Shown piece by piece: positions 41,450 to 52,707 of a stretch of DNA of 64,000 nucleotides. Source of the DNA: Crossaster papposus (Eukaryota > Echinodermata > Asteroidea > Velatida > Solasteridae); NCBI GenBank assembly GCA_037893245.1, contig JBAIAA010000697.1, positions 992,001 through 1,056,000 of the forward strand, given 5' to 3'. The position numbers and the translations under genes are program-made. The notes beneath the pieces are model-generated. The model made no database searches, was not told where the DNA came from, and worked only from the letters and a program-made list of their open reading frames with translations. Within the stretch, counting starts at the first letter, position 1. Every line of letters starts with the position of its first letter.

Positions 41450-42662
41450 CATAACTTCACTGCGGGATTGCGTTATACAATATTTTACTGACTTGGTATA
41501 TCGCCGGCAGCTGTCAGAAATGACTTCATCTAACTACATGTTATTTAGTAATTCTGCTAGTGAACTTCCATGTGAAGTCAAGATAAATGACTCCAGTATT
41601 AAACAAACTGTTTGCTGTAAATTTTTGGGATTATTTATTGATTGTGGGCTAACATGGAAAAGTCATATCGATCATATTTGTAAAATTATTGCTAGGAATA
41701 TTGGTGTTATTAATAAGATCAAACATTTCTTTCCCGAACCTGTTCTTGATTCTCTGTACAATACCATGGTTTTATCATACATTAATTATGGGATAATCGC
41801 ATGGGGAGGTGCCGCTGGCAAATATTTGAACAGACTTCTTCTTTTGCAGAAACGGGCCCTTCGAATAATAAACTTCTCAGATTTTAATGCACATACAGAT
41901 CCCCTGTTCTTAAAACATAAAACTTTAAAACTAGATGATATTTATCATTATCAACTTGGGTCCCTCGTGTACAAGGTTACCATTAACAATATACCTTCTG
42001 CCATAAAAAGTATTTTTTCTCGGAATCTTGAAATTCATTCTTACTTTACTCGTCAAGCCTCTAATTTCCACATTCCATATACCCGTACTTCCTTTGCCCA
42101 TAAAACGGTTAAACATAAGGGACCCATGCTTTGGAATTCAGTTCCTGATAATCTCAAAGCCTCTAAAAACATTTCGACATTTAAACGTATCTACAATTCT
42201 TTCTTGTTAGAAGCTTATAGCTGAATCTCTGTAATGCAATTGTTCATTGTTCATTTAAATCCAATTAGCGAGCCTACATTGTATATAGCCCGTGCCCTTA
42301 GGTACTTGTTTGTTTTTTTGGGTGTTTTTTTTATTTTTTTTTATTTTTCATATTTGTAAGTTAAATTTAGCTTTTGTAAGCAACATGTGCACTGAGCCCT
42401 GTTGGTATTTTTGTTTCCCAATCTCATGCCTTCTCTTTTATCTTTCCTGTAGGCTCAGTACACGTGTTTGCTTTATATAGGGACCATTGCTTACAAGCTT
42501 TGCTTCTTAATGGATCCCTCTGCAGTATCACTTGTTCATTAATTGTATCTTAATATATCTATTTATTTATTTATTTATATATTACTTATTATACTATACT
42601 ATATTATGATTAACTTGTGTTGGATTAATGCTGTGGAAATAAACAAACAAACAACAAACAAA
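41450..42662 (+). pseudogene. LINE fragment, RT C-terminal part and 3' tail
   Basis: Open to a stop at 42222-42224. Reads 'MTSSNYMLFSNS', 'CCKFLGLFIDCGLTWKSHID', 'LSYINYGIIAWGGAAGKYL', 'LQKRALRIINF', 'YFTRQASNFHIPYTRTSFA' and 'WNSVPDNLKASKNISTFKR'. This is the thumb and C-terminal region of a non-LTR RT, a lineage different from the two LINEs at 27-35 kb. The catalytic YADD region is missing, so it is 5'-truncated. A 3' UTR with T-rich runs and an 'aaataaacaaacaaacaac' tail follows. Inserted just after the NLR duplicate. Confidence 0.82.
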
Positions 42663-44094
42663 CTTCCCTAAGATAATTGATCATGAAAGTCTCTTTTTAT
42701 AATTCTATTCAGTACACAGACGCGGTCTCAGAGAACAAAGAACTAGAACAACTTTGTTATAGTTTGTGATAAAACAACCGTTAAAACCCAACGATTGTCA
42801 ACTTTTCAAAAACAATAAAAACACGGTTCCATTTTTTTCACCACCACTAACTTTGTCTACGTCAGCTTTTGGCCCCTCGTTAAACGACAAATTCGTTATT
42901 ACGTCATGCGGATCGCTTTTCACGGAGCAATTCTCTCGTAATTTTAAACATGCATATTTTGTCTCACTTTATCCGCCAAAAATGGAGTGATTTATATACA
43001 ATGTCAATTAAGTAGACCCTTTAATAAATAGGAAAAACATGCGTTTCAAGAAATCACATATTTTTACAAGTTAGGACAAACCTAGATTTCGGATCCCTGC
43101 AACACAATCAAAAGTACAGATTTAAAACCTGAGCTTATTACGGCCAAAAGGTTCGATCTTCATTGTAATTTCTGACCAGAGAAGTGAGTTGTGTGGGTCT
43201 GGAGGGGCAGGGAACGAGAGCTGCGTTGTTGAAAAAGAAAGGTATGACTGGCACAGATCTGACAAGATTATTGAGAAATAAACCGAGACAAGATGACGTC
43301 ATGGTTGGTTTACACTCTCGAAATATTCTAGTCAATTTTGACTTGCAAAAACAGTCCCCAAGCGTACCCTAGCCGAATTCTGCTTTTGGAAGATGAACAT
43401 CACACAAGCTAATAGACCACAGCCGACGTAAGCTTGGCATAAATACAGAGTCGATTGAAAATTGCCAAACCTAAGAACCCTTGTTATACTTCTGATATTA
43501 CCCGAGATAACAATCCTGCTGGAATTCCCGCCAAGAATTGGATGACCCTCTTGTAAAATTGGAAATAAATACTGTGTTGTTGTCGATTTATATTCTGTAT
43601 AATATAATAAGCTGCATGTGTTTTGTGTTTATCGCTGCGTGCATCGAACCAGTAATAACAGTGTCATGCATGATGCAAAATGTGTGTAATGTAAAAGTTA
43701 TGTATAAAATAAGACATTGTACATTAATGGGATTTTATTTGTGATGAATTGAACATCAGATGTTCCACTGTCAAGAAAGTTTTAAAGTGATGTTTACTTC
43801 AATATTTAATGTTCACCTGAGAGTGAAGCCAAGTGGTTTCATCTCTAGGCTTTATAGACTGGTGCATGTTCATCTGTTTGGAACTAGACTGGTCTCTTCA
43901 GTAGTTTGATGACAGACTAGGGAGATATTTGACACAGTTGACTCAGTATTAAAGGCGTGTTGGACTGGTTGTTTCATATGCCAGTCTATTTTGTTGTGTT
44001 GCATGTTTTCAGTACCGTAAGTTTTGGGACTCTCATACACAGTATCGAGAGTCGCAAATTTCTGGACCAATGTTAACCTTTGACGCACTGGGTA
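42663..44094. other. stretch without recognised gene
   Basis: AT-rich. A frame of 62 codons at 43184-43372 ('TGTDLTRLLRNKPRQDD') is not recognised, and no splice structure supports it. Nothing else stands out. Confidence 0.3.
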
Positions 44095-44333
44095 TGGCAC
44101 GCAAAGTAGGCAAAGGAATTAATTTTGCAATGAAGAACAACTTGGGTGAACTTAGTACGTACTTAATTATATGAAGTTTAAAACAATGGATTTTGTTGTT
44201 GATGAAAGCATAATACCTTAGAAATTATCACGACTACAGTTTAAAATGATGCATCCCATTTTGGTGATCAGTTTATTGTGAAACATTGATCATACAAAAA
44301 AATGGGAAAAATTTCTGGTTTAAATTATATTAA

Positions 44334-44653
44334 AGGTAGGATACACCATTTGCAGATATCGAAAATGTTTACTACCAAAATGATTAATAAATATCTTACT
44401 TATTTGAAAGTGAATAATGCCTGTAGGCATCCAGCAAAATGAATGCGTGACTATTCTGTAATTGTTCCGAAGAACAACTAAAACCACTGCCAGACGCCGG
44501 TTGAAAACGAACGCCGTTGTTCTTGCTTTTTTCTCGGCATCCATGATTGTAAAACTTCGGACAGGTCAGTTAAACACTATTTACTCTAAAATACAACCCC
44601 AAATCCACCCATTCATGATAATTCAAGTAATTACCAATGGTGTATCCTACCTT
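44334..44653. mobile_element. TTAA-flanked MITE (family M1), whole copy
   Basis: 320 bp, flanked on both sides by TTAA (44330-44333 and 44654-44657). Ends AGGTAGGATACACCATTTGC and CCAATGGTGTATCCTACCTT form the terminal inverted repeat. Noncoding. TTAA target choice is typical of the piggyBac and Kolobok superfamilies. Confidence 0.85.
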
Positions 44654-45096
44654 TTAATGAAGCTTTTCGTAAGAGTGTTATACAATCTAAGATACAAATG
44701 TATATATCCAGTGAACCGTTATGTCGATTTTTATATAGGCCTAACAAATTATCTGTTTTACAGTTTTAACAGATTTACAATTTTGTTGATCGCTTCTCTC
44801 TAAGTACATGTAATAATAACATCACCAATGACGTTATTTACTACAGTTTGTAAAACTTGTTACTAAGCAATGGAGACATTGGCTGCCTTAAATTTTCTTA
44901 ATTAAGCGTTTTGTATGGTATGGCACGCAAAGTATGCAAAGGTATGAATTTTGCAATGAAGAACAACATATCTTATAATATCTTATAAATTATCACGACT
45001 ACAGTTTTAAATGATGCATCCCATTTTGGGGATCAGTTTATTGTGAAACATTGATTGCAAAACAATGGAGAAAGTGGCTAGTTTAAATTATCTTAA

Positions 45097-45190
45097 AGGG
45101 AGGGTACACCATTTGCAGATATCGAATTTGTTTACTATACCGAATTATTAAGAAATATCTTACTTATTTGAAAGTAAATAATGATTAACA
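45097..45190. mobile_element. TTAA-flanked MITE (M1), left-end fragment
   Basis: After TTAA (45093-45096) comes 'agggagggtacaccatttgc' and then about 70 bp matching the start of the whole copy at 44334; the right part is missing. Product of the local duplication. Confidence 0.75.
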
Positions 45191-45459
45191 CATATTTACA
45201 TTTTTGTTGATCGCTACTTTTTAAGTACATGTAATAATAACATCACAAATGACGTTATTTGCTGGTTAAAATGCTTTTCAAATATTCACGACTACAGTTT
45301 TTAAAATGTAGTTTATCATGTAAAATTAGTTACTAAACAATGGAAAAATTGGCTGGCTTAAATTATCCCAATTAAGCCTTTTGTAATAGTGTTATCACAC
45401 TAAAGGTACAAACATAAATATCTAGAGCGTTTAAATGTCGGTTTTACATACAACAGTAA

Positions 45460-45935
45460 TATATTTTTTTGTATGAAGTTTCACAGTTTTAACACAGAGA
45501 CTAGTGCATATTTACAACTTTGTCGGTCACTCTCTGTTGAGTAATATTAACGCCACAATTGACGTTTATTTTCTGGTATTTAAAATGCTTTTTAAACGGT
45601 GTCGTAAGTGCAACTGTAGTTATCTATGTGATCGCTTGGAATTTATAGCATAAAACCTCTCGAAGATATTTCAAAGGAACCAAAATAAAAATGTCTTGTC
45701 AAAATTTGTATCTCTTTAAAGTTCTGCTCATTCCATCGGTTTTCTCTGTCATTTCGTTTTGTTTCGATTCCTTTATTTAATCTCACCGTTCAGTTTAAAA
45801 GTTGACAATCTTCTTTGCTCATCAAAATATAATACATGCGTGAAATACGGACTATTCATCAATACCTGTGACAATTTAGCCCTCTAACGCAGTGGCGTAG
45901 ACAGGGGTGGCCTGGGGCACCCCCCCCCCCCCCAC
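45460..45935. repeat. large dispersed repeat Y, 3'-part copy
   Basis: Matches 21395-21860 of copy C from 'tttttgtatgaagtttcaca' to 'tctaacgcagtggcgtag', including the following homopolymer (here C, there G). Confidence 0.8.
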
Positions 45936-46079
45936 AGACTCCCGGTTCCCCAAGGTGCCCCCACAACAAACTTGGCATCCCCGTTTTCTTCCAAAACCAA
46001 ACAGAGACTCAACAGACCATATAACCTAGTGCTATGTGCATTTTCTAAAGTTTAAATGGAATAAACATCATTTCGCTTG

Positions 46080-46650
46080 CTGTAATTTCCACAAATGGAT
46101 GGATTGGGGGCGGGGAGTATGTTGTAGCAAATATTGTTACACTGACTTTCTTTGGACGTTTTGAGTTCGTAGATGCTGGACAAAAATCCACAAAAACCAA
46201 TCATGTTCTTGTAGTCAGGTACCCTGACCCCACGATGAAACGGATCAATTTGCAGACGTTGGGGGAATTGTAAGGTCTGAAAATCAGTTGTACATCTTCA
46301 CAGGTGTGTAATCAATTGCAAAGAAAATGTAGAATAACTAGATATGAACAATTAGAAGCAGTATTTGAAAAAGTTGTTTTTTCCTCCACCCCTGGTCGGC
46401 CGACCAGCGTTGGAAATCGATACACAAATACCACTCTACCAGGAGCCATTATTTTACAGGATGCTTCAGACTGCCATTACCTAACAGTCCAGAGTAAAGT
46501 ATTTTGTGATCATTTAGTAATATATTTTGTTTGATGTTTGCAAATGTTGCATATTCCCTTTAAAGTGATAGTCTACCATTTGCCAGTTGAGCATTTTTAT
46601 TGTATAAAACAGCAGAAGTTCTCAAAATCTAAAGAAAGGGGCTTGACGAC
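46080..46650. repeat. dispersed repeat R1, copy 2
   Basis: Same two blocks as 300-1010: 'gagtatgttgtagca' and the segment from 'ttttacaggatgcttcagac' to 'tataaaacagcagaa'. A frame of 76 codons across it (46304-46534) is not conserved in copy 1 and is not called. Confidence 0.65.
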
Positions 46651-46769
46651 TAATCTGACTTCAAATTATCAAGGGCGCCCTCAATAAGCTCGTTTTGGGA
46701 GTATTGATGATTGATGAATTGCATAGACGGACGGCGCGCGAATTATATTTTCCTATTGAATAGCATGCA

Positions 46770-47640
46770 GCGAGCGCAAAGTAATTTACGGGGTAGGGTC
46801 CGGAATTTCTTGGCAATTTTTCTTGGATTATTTTTCTTCTGAGCGAAACTCATCACAGAGTGGGGAGGGGATAACTGGAATTATGATCAAAAGGTGATCA
46901 ACATCAAGACATATCATCGCCTTTTAAACAGTTCACTGCAAAATCGCCTATCAATTCACTGCAGTGTAAACATTGTGTAGGCCTATTTCACAAATCAAGG
47001 TTCATATTTTAGAATTATAGTTCTGTGTAAACTTGAACTGAGATAAGGACAAAGATTTACTGCTGTGTGGTAACTTTGAAGTCTCAGTGACCTGCCTAAT
47101 GGTCACTTATTAGTCTTTAGTCTCACACAAACTTGGGGTTAAATGGGGGTCAATGTACATTGTGTTCTTGTCCATAGACGGCGTGAATACAGTATGCTGG
47201 AGAATTACGGGGAGGGATTTTTGTGTTATTTCCCTTAGTTAACATATTTGGAGCCTTGGTCTGCAAATGGGTCACCAAATTAACAATTGGGTGGTCCATT
47301 TTGTGGACTGAGCTGTTGTGGTGCAGTTGCCGACTGAGGCTCGAAATGCAAACTGAGGGAAATTATTGGGGTAAGTGACACTCCTCCCCTCACATCCCAA
47401 CCCAAACCCAAACTTTAACCCCAAGTTCATATTGTATGTGTTTATATGCAGGAGTTTGAAAGTAGTGCCCCCGATTGGGACTCGTCCAGTCATTGCGCGC
47501 GATGAAGAAGAGGTAAATTTGTAACAATTATGGAACATTACAAAAATAACACCAATACATAATGTCACTGCTTCTCCCTTGGTAAATGTAGATGAATGAA
47601 AAAAATGTCAACAAATACAAAATGTCACTGTGAGGGAGTG
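46770..47640 (+). pseudogene. upstream duplicate of exon b and its flanks, degenerate
   Basis: 46780-47630 resembles 48630-49160: 'agtttgaaagt...gcccccgattgggactcgtc', flanks 'ggcccattttgtggactgag' and 'cagttgccgactgaggctcg'. The exon copy at 47452-47512 keeps its acceptor and GTAAAT donor. It has 3 extra plus 4 extra bases relative to the 54-nt exon at 48967, so it is out of frame. A relic of a tandem duplication of about 1.5 kb. Confidence 0.7.
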
Positions 47641-48134
47641 TAAATTCTATAGCAATGGGAACATGTTGAAACCATGCCTTAACCCTAACTCTCCAGGGTA
47701 TTTTGGCTAGAAACTCTGCCAGACACAACAGATTGCATACTTTGTCAAATTGACTTGTGTGCAGAGTCCAGCAAGGTCAAGCAGTCACCACAGATGCACT
47801 GTGCTGGATCTGGCAGGGCTAATTAGGGTGGGTCCAAATGTAGGAACCATATTCATCCTGTAAAATTCTTCTAACTGCCACCATGCATGCCAGGTAACAA
47901 TTTGAAATTTGCCGCGTATTAGACCCGAGATTTGAAAAAATGTGGTTCGAAATCTGAAACTGCCTATTCCAAAACGTGTAACAATATAACAGACGTATTT
48001 ACATGTGTATCATACTAGACTGCAATGTCAAGTTATATCCCACATGTATATGTACATTAAGTTAGCAAATTACAAATATTACTTTGTAAAAAGATGGAGA
48101 TTTTTAATTGTTTTATTTCGCTTTGTTCATCAAG

Positions 48135-48251
48135 GCCGGTTCGTCTCAGCAAGCATCGGTGCCGTTTTTTGTAAAACTAGACGATTTAGTCGAAGATGAT
48201 AGTTCGGATGAAGACTGGGTCCCGGACAACAACGACAGCTCCACCAGTGAT
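48135..48251 (+). CDS. acidic zinc-finger gene, exon a
   Basis: 117 nt, phase 0 in and out, after acceptor 'ctttgttcatcaag' and before GTGAGA. Reads AGSSQQASVPFFVKLDDLVE then DDSSDEDWVPDNNDSSTSD: strongly acidic with the DxDWxP theme repeated in the next exons. The true start of the gene lies further left and was not found. First of eleven exons whose phases all agree through 53970. The gene family is not recognised with certainty. Nuclear location is inferred from the acidic region, basic patch and zinc-finger-like motifs. Confidence 0.6.
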
Positions 48252-48517
48252 GTGAGAGAAACATTGTTTTATATCATTTTGGTATTTGTATCATTAATTT
48301 CATCTTTTGGCAATTTGGGGTTTGACTTTCATAAAAACAAGAATGGTTCTCGATACAGACTACTTTCATACATGTACGCATACATGTACGAACCAAGTAC
48401 CGGTACTACAACAGAAAGTGCATGAACCCTACGTTTCACATAATAGTCTCTATGTTGCATTGTCATTCCGAAAGTTTTGCAGGCAGGGGCCTAGCGAGGA
48501 CATTTGTTGGGGGCGGG

Positions 48518-48533
48518 GGGCGGAGGAGGGGGT

Positions 48534-48574
<41 letters not shown>

Positions 48575-48597
48575 CGGAGGAGGGGGGGGGGGGGGGG
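48518..48597. repeat. poly-G tract in an intron
   Basis: Nearly pure G for about 80 bases with a few GGA/GGC interruptions. A poly-C tract (48841-48855) and another poly-G tract (49106-49128) lie close by. These give spurious Gly-rich frames. Confidence 0.95.
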
Positions 48598-48966
48598 TGA
48601 GGAAGTAAATTTGCTGATTCGAGGCCGAGCGCAGCTTTACGGAGTAGGGTCCGGAATTCTAGATGCTCTATCTGTGGTCCAATCCAAGGCATTTCCTGGC
48701 TATTTTCCTCTGACTCTTTCAATCAAATTTGCAAAAACATTCTTGGAATTTTTTATTGGGTGGCCCATTTTGTGGACTGAGTATTTTGCGACAAGTGCAG
48801 TTGCCGACTGAGGCTCGAAAAAGTATTGTGTGGTGTGACACCCCCCCCCCCCCCCAACAATTTCCCCTGTGAGCAAGTATTCTGTAGTACTGGCAAACTT
48901 GAAACCCATCTTTCAGTTGAAACCCAAACTTAACCCCAAGTTCATATTGTATGTGTTTATATGCAG

Positions 48967-49020
48967 GAGTTTGAAAGTGCCCCCGATTGGGACTCGTCCA
49001 GTCATTGCGATGAAGAAGAG
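48967..49020 (+). CDS. acidic zinc-finger gene, exon b
   Basis: 54 nt, phase 0 in and out (acceptor 'tatatgcag', donor GTAAAT). Reads EFESAPDWDSSSHCDEEE. Same length and acidic theme as exon c, consistent with exon duplication within the gene. A damaged extra copy lies at 47452-47512. Confidence 0.65.
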
Positions 49021-49189
49021 GTAAATTTGGAACAATTATGGAACATTAAAAAAATAACACCAGTACATAATGTCACTGATTCTCCCTTGGTAAATGTAAA
49101 TGAATGGGGGGGGGGGGGGGGGGGGGGGAAACGGGGAAAACAACAAAAAAAATCACTGTGAGGGAGTGTGAGTTTTTATGTTGGCGATC

Positions 49190-49349
49190 GCGATTTTTTT
49201 CAATTTGATTTTTCTGACAATTGCTGGATATCTATCGCAATAATTTTGCCGGATGCCTAGAATCATTATTTACTTTCAAAAAAGAAAGATATTTCTTAAT
49301 AATTCAGTTAGTAATTTATTTTGATATCTGCAAATGGTGTATCCTACCT
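49190..49349. mobile_element. TTAA-type MITE (M1), right part
   Basis: From 'gatcgcgattttttt' to 'tgcaaatggtgtatcctacc', followed by TTAA (49350-49353). Left end missing. Lies in the intron between exons b and c. Confidence 0.75.
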
Positions 49350-49432
49350 TTAATAATCCTTCAAAACTGAAAGAGAATTGAAGAGGTTTGAGGAAGGAGG
49401 ATAATAATCCTGAGTCTGTGGTTTTTCTGCAG

Positions 49433-49486
49433 GAGACAATCAGTAATACAGACTTGGAGGACTCATCAACCGATGAAGACGATGAT
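49433..49486 (+). CDS. acidic zinc-finger gene, exon c
   Basis: 54 nt, phase 0 in and out (acceptor 'gtttttctgcag', donor GTAAAT). Reads ETISNTDLEDSSTDEDDD. Acidic, parallel to exons a and b. Confidence 0.65.
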
Positions 49487-49684
49487 GTAAATTAGGACAA
49501 TGGGGACAGTAAAAGAATATCAATACATAATGCAACAAAACAGAACGATTCAATTCCTCCCCTGGTCTACATGTTTGCTCGGTGATGTTAAAATAATCCT
49601 GGCGCGAACTGGTTAATGGTTTGACTAATGAGTGCCGCGTAACTTACAATTCTCCAATGAAATGACTAGGATGTACTTGGATAT

Positions 49685-50014
49685 GTTTTATAACACCTCA
49701 CTCACAGATTCTGTGTCTTGATTGGCCGAGAGCGCGGCACGTGTCACTTGCTATTTTTACTATTTTTTACTTGTGCTATCCAAAAAGACTATACCACGCA
49801 AAAAGGACTATGCGCATAGCAACGAAAGCGTGACTGAAACCCAGACGTGTGTTTCGGTGCATTGCGTAAACATTGCTCTATCACCTTCGCACCCGTTCAT
49901 CAAGGCAACAAAGTACACGTATGATCGAGAGACGTATAATTCGGAGATTTTTTGTCATTACTATACTTTCAGGAAGCTTAAATTGTGCAGAATCTGAGTG
50001 AGGTGTTATAAAAC
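49685..50014. mobile_element. inverted-repeat element P1
   Basis: 330 bp; GTTTTATAACACCTCACTCA at the left and its complement ending TGAGGTGTTATAAAAC at the right, about 29 bp of terminal inverted repeat. Flanks share 'atat'. First of four foldable elements packed into the intron between exons c and d. Confidence 0.75.
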
Positions 50015-50175
50015 AAATATCGACTGCTTTATTTCGCGGTATAGTAAAACTAGCCTCCCTCGGTGATCCATGGAGCATTCTATTTTCCCTCGGCTTCGCC
50101 TCGGGAAAATAGAATGCTCCATGGATCACCTCGGGAGGCTAGTTTACTATACCACTCAAAGCAGTCAATATTTGT
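50013..50175. repeat. long near-perfect palindrome P2
   Basis: Arms of about 75 bp ('acaaatatcgactgcttt', 'tagcctccctcggtgatcca', 'tggagcattctattttccc') are mirrored after a short centre at about 50088-50100. Would form a long hairpin in RNA or single-stranded DNA. Confidence 0.85.
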
Positions 50176-50224
50176 ATAATATAATATACAAATAATGAAT
50201 GTTTGCACGATGCTAAGATTAATA

Positions 50225-50305
50225 TTATGAGGTGACAGATGGAATGTTTCCATTGCACAAGGCGGAGCCGAGAGGAATGGAACGTTACATCTGTCATCCG
50301 AATAA
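50225..50305. repeat. foldback P3
   Basis: 'ttatgaggtgacagatggaa' and 'cattcc' against 'gttacatctgtcatccgaataa'; centre contains 'aaggcggagccgag', similar in style to the centre of P2. Confidence 0.7.
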
Positions 50306-50340
50306 AATTATTATTATTTCCATCAAACAAACGTCCATGT

Positions 50341-50533
50341 TTTATACAACGCCTGAATAAATTCTCGCCATTTGATTGGTTATTGTGCAACCGTGCTATG
50401 TAAGTTCTATTCACTGTTGAAAAAAAACATTGAATATATTGTTGGTGTGGCCGTGCGATGGAACGAAAAATACATTGCACATGGTCATCGATCCACTAAT
50501 CAGATGACGGGATTTATTTAGGTGTTGTATAAA
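50341..50533. mobile_element. inverted-repeat element P4
   Basis: TTTATACAACGCCTGAATAA and TTATTTAGGTGTTGTATAAA form a 21 bp terminal inverted repeat with two mismatches; 193 bp long, noncoding. Confidence 0.7.
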
Positions 50534-50630
50534 CAAATATGTTTTTGTATTACTATTTCATACCTTTTATTTTGCAGGCCAGGCTGTCCATAACTAATTT
50601 GTTGGTTCACTTATTTACTTTTATATTTAG

Positions 50631-50717
50631 AATCAGTCCCCCGACCCGGCTCATGACGAAGAAGAAGTGCATGTACAAGTACTAGTACCTCCTAAGAAAA
50701 ACAGAATCAGAACACCA
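50631..50717 (+). CDS. acidic zinc-finger gene, exon d
   Basis: 87 nt, phase 0 in and out (acceptor 'cttttatatttag', donor GTAAGC). Reads NQSPDPAHDEEEVHVQVLVP then PKKNRIRTP. It closes the acidic region and adds a basic PKKNRIR patch that could be a nuclear localisation signal. Confidence 0.65.
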
Positions 50718-51513
50718 GTAAGCTTACATAATTAGTGCATGACAGTGCATGCTAAAGTGGTTACCAAAAAAACGTTAAACCACGTTTGAGGAGATTGTCC
50801 ATCCACCTTCAACAATTTGAGAGACTTTGTGATAATCTAGTGTTGATGTTTAGAAATAATCCTGACAAATGATAGGTGTGGCTAATTTGGATCTGGATTA
50901 TGGCCCATTAGAGATGGCGCTTTATGGCATGTCCAAAACTGGTTTGTCCACTGGAGCTTCTTACTTTATTTTCTGTCTTCAACACGTCTTCATTCACTTG
51001 GCCCAAATATGGTAAAATTGTGTATCTCTACAAAAGTTGTTATGGAAAAAATTATACGTTTTGGGTATTGTAATTTTGCATTAATTTAAAACCAATTTCA
51101 TTCAAACTGTTTGTAATTTCTCCAATATTAATCCATTCTATTAATAGTTCCTTCAACATACTATGTTTTATAAATGTGCCAATTATAGGATTGTTTAAAG
51201 ATATATCATTCCATTTTGGAACATGTATCTTTTTAAAAGCGAAAACATGCTACACATGATTTACGTCTATAAAACTATTAAATAAGCCAAATTATTTGTT
51301 TGAAGAAATGATACATCTCACAAATATGGCAGATTAGGTTATTTTGGTATTTATGTATGCAGAAGATACAACTTTGGACTGCATTAGGAGAACTTGATGC
51401 ACTGTGAATGATGACATGATGAAGACAGAAACTCAAGGTACATTCGTTCATCACATGTCATTACACATGTAGTATACCAGCCATTAAGAGTACACTCCTC
51501 TTTCTCACAACAG

Positions 51514-51593
51514 GGAAACCGAGCCAAAAGACGTTGCCCTCTTTGTCATGGGAGGTATAAATACCTATCCCAACACCTTCAGCGCACTCAACC
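51514..51593 (+). CDS. acidic zinc-finger gene, exon e (CxxC finger)
   Basis: 80 nt, phase 0 in, phase 2 out (acceptor 'ctcacaacag', donor GTATTC, the weakest in the set). Reads GNRAKRRCPLCHGRYKYLSQ then HLQRTQ: Cys-X2-Cys, then His at the spacing of a C2H2-type finger (CPLC...LSQHL.RT). The last His of a classical finger is replaced by Gln here. The donor is chosen because the frame stops a few codons later and the next exon needs phase 2. Confidence 0.55.
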
Positions 51594-52029
51594 GTATTCG
51601 GAATAAATACAAGGGGCATGTTGAGCTCGGACGAGCCAAAGAAAGGTAACACACGGTTAAGAAAGGCGTGCCAGAGTCATGCCAAGCCAAATGAGTGCAT
51701 TCGGTCTGTCGCAAGTCCCATGTCTGAAATGATTAGGAGCGACTTGGCACGATACATAGGTGACAAATGATCAACTGTAAGGGTTGGTACATTGTAGATT
51801 GATACCAACCTGAATTTCTATTAACAAAATGTATGTATATTGTTTGTGATTGATATTTAGCTGTCACTTGCTATATACATAGCATAACAATCACATAAAA
51901 TTTTGACTTGTTACCCGTTTTTACTAAGCCAGGATTTTTGTGCTGATATGAGCAAATGCTTGGGCAAAAGCTCTTTTAAAAATATATAACATATATGTTA
52001 TATTTTTATATCTCATGTCTTGCAATCAG

Positions 52030-52165
52030 GGAACCCATATACCGGACAACAAAAACATCAAGACCAGGAGTGCAGCGGGCAACACACCGCTGCACATACA
52101 AAGACTGCCCGTCCAGAGGCTTGAAACAAATTGATATCCATTTGCGGGTTCAGCACAAAATTAAA
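52030..52165 (+). CDS. acidic zinc-finger gene, exon f (second finger-like motif)
   Basis: 136 nt, phase 2 in, phase 0 out (acceptor 'tcttgcaatcag', donor GTATGT). Reads EPIYRTTKTSRPGVQRATHR then CTYKDCPSRGLKQIDIHLRV and QHKIK. The spacing Cys-X4-Cys-X10-His-X4-His is finger-like but not the standard C2H2 spacing. Phase agreement with exons e and g supports the model. Confidence 0.6.
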
Positions 52166-52524
52166 GTATGTATGCACAGTTACTCTGTACAGTATGTTAC
52201 CCAAATGTACTACATATAGGTTTCTTCACACTAGCTAGATGACCGTCTGCAGGTGTAGTGTGAAACTATCACGCAAAAAACAAATAAAAATGATACAGAT
52301 GTAGCACAAATGCTGGTGTTGCATGTAGTAGGAAGAACTAATAAAGAATTGAAATGTATTTAAATTGTAATAAGTATACACTGGTTGCACCCATATTAAT
52401 TTTGACATGGATCGGACGGACGTACATAATGTGAAAATCTCTGTCTGTATGACACAGGGTACATTTGTGTTTCTGTCTGTAATTCGATTATCTCCAGAAC
52501 ATGACTTTTGATTAAATCACACAG

Positions 52525-52651
52525 CTTAGATCTAGCGAGTATCGTCACTACTTGACGAAATCCAGAAACACTGGTAGTGGTAGATACGGCACTACGTCTA
52601 AGACAGCAGAACCAGAGATACCGGTACCAAACCTGGGCAAGGGTCCAAAAG
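52525..52651 (+). CDS. acidic zinc-finger gene, exon g
   Basis: 127 nt, phase 0 in, phase 1 out (acceptor 'taaatcacacag', donor AAAAG|GTGATT). Reads LRSSEYRHYLTKSRNTGSGR, then YGTTSKTAEPEIPVPNLGKG and PK. Basic Ser/Gly/Pro-rich linker, no domain recognised. Confidence 0.55.
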
Positions 52652-52707
52652 GTGATTTATTAATTAACCCTAAACACCCCAAATCCGCTAAAATCAATTC
52701 CCACATT

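Larger units (their letters stand above)
44095..45190. repeat. local tandem duplication of ~0.3 kb
   Basis: 44093-44400 ('atggcacgcaaagtaggcaa', 'gatgcatcccattttggtga', then the M1 end) recurs at 44918-45180 with about 10% differences. Both copies run into the start of a TTAA-type element, so the element was present before the duplication. Confidence 0.8.

Noticed and set aside
48422-48811. Gly-rich frame of 129 codons
   Set aside because: Runs through a poly-G tract in an intron of the acidic zinc-finger gene; not conserved in the duplicated segment.
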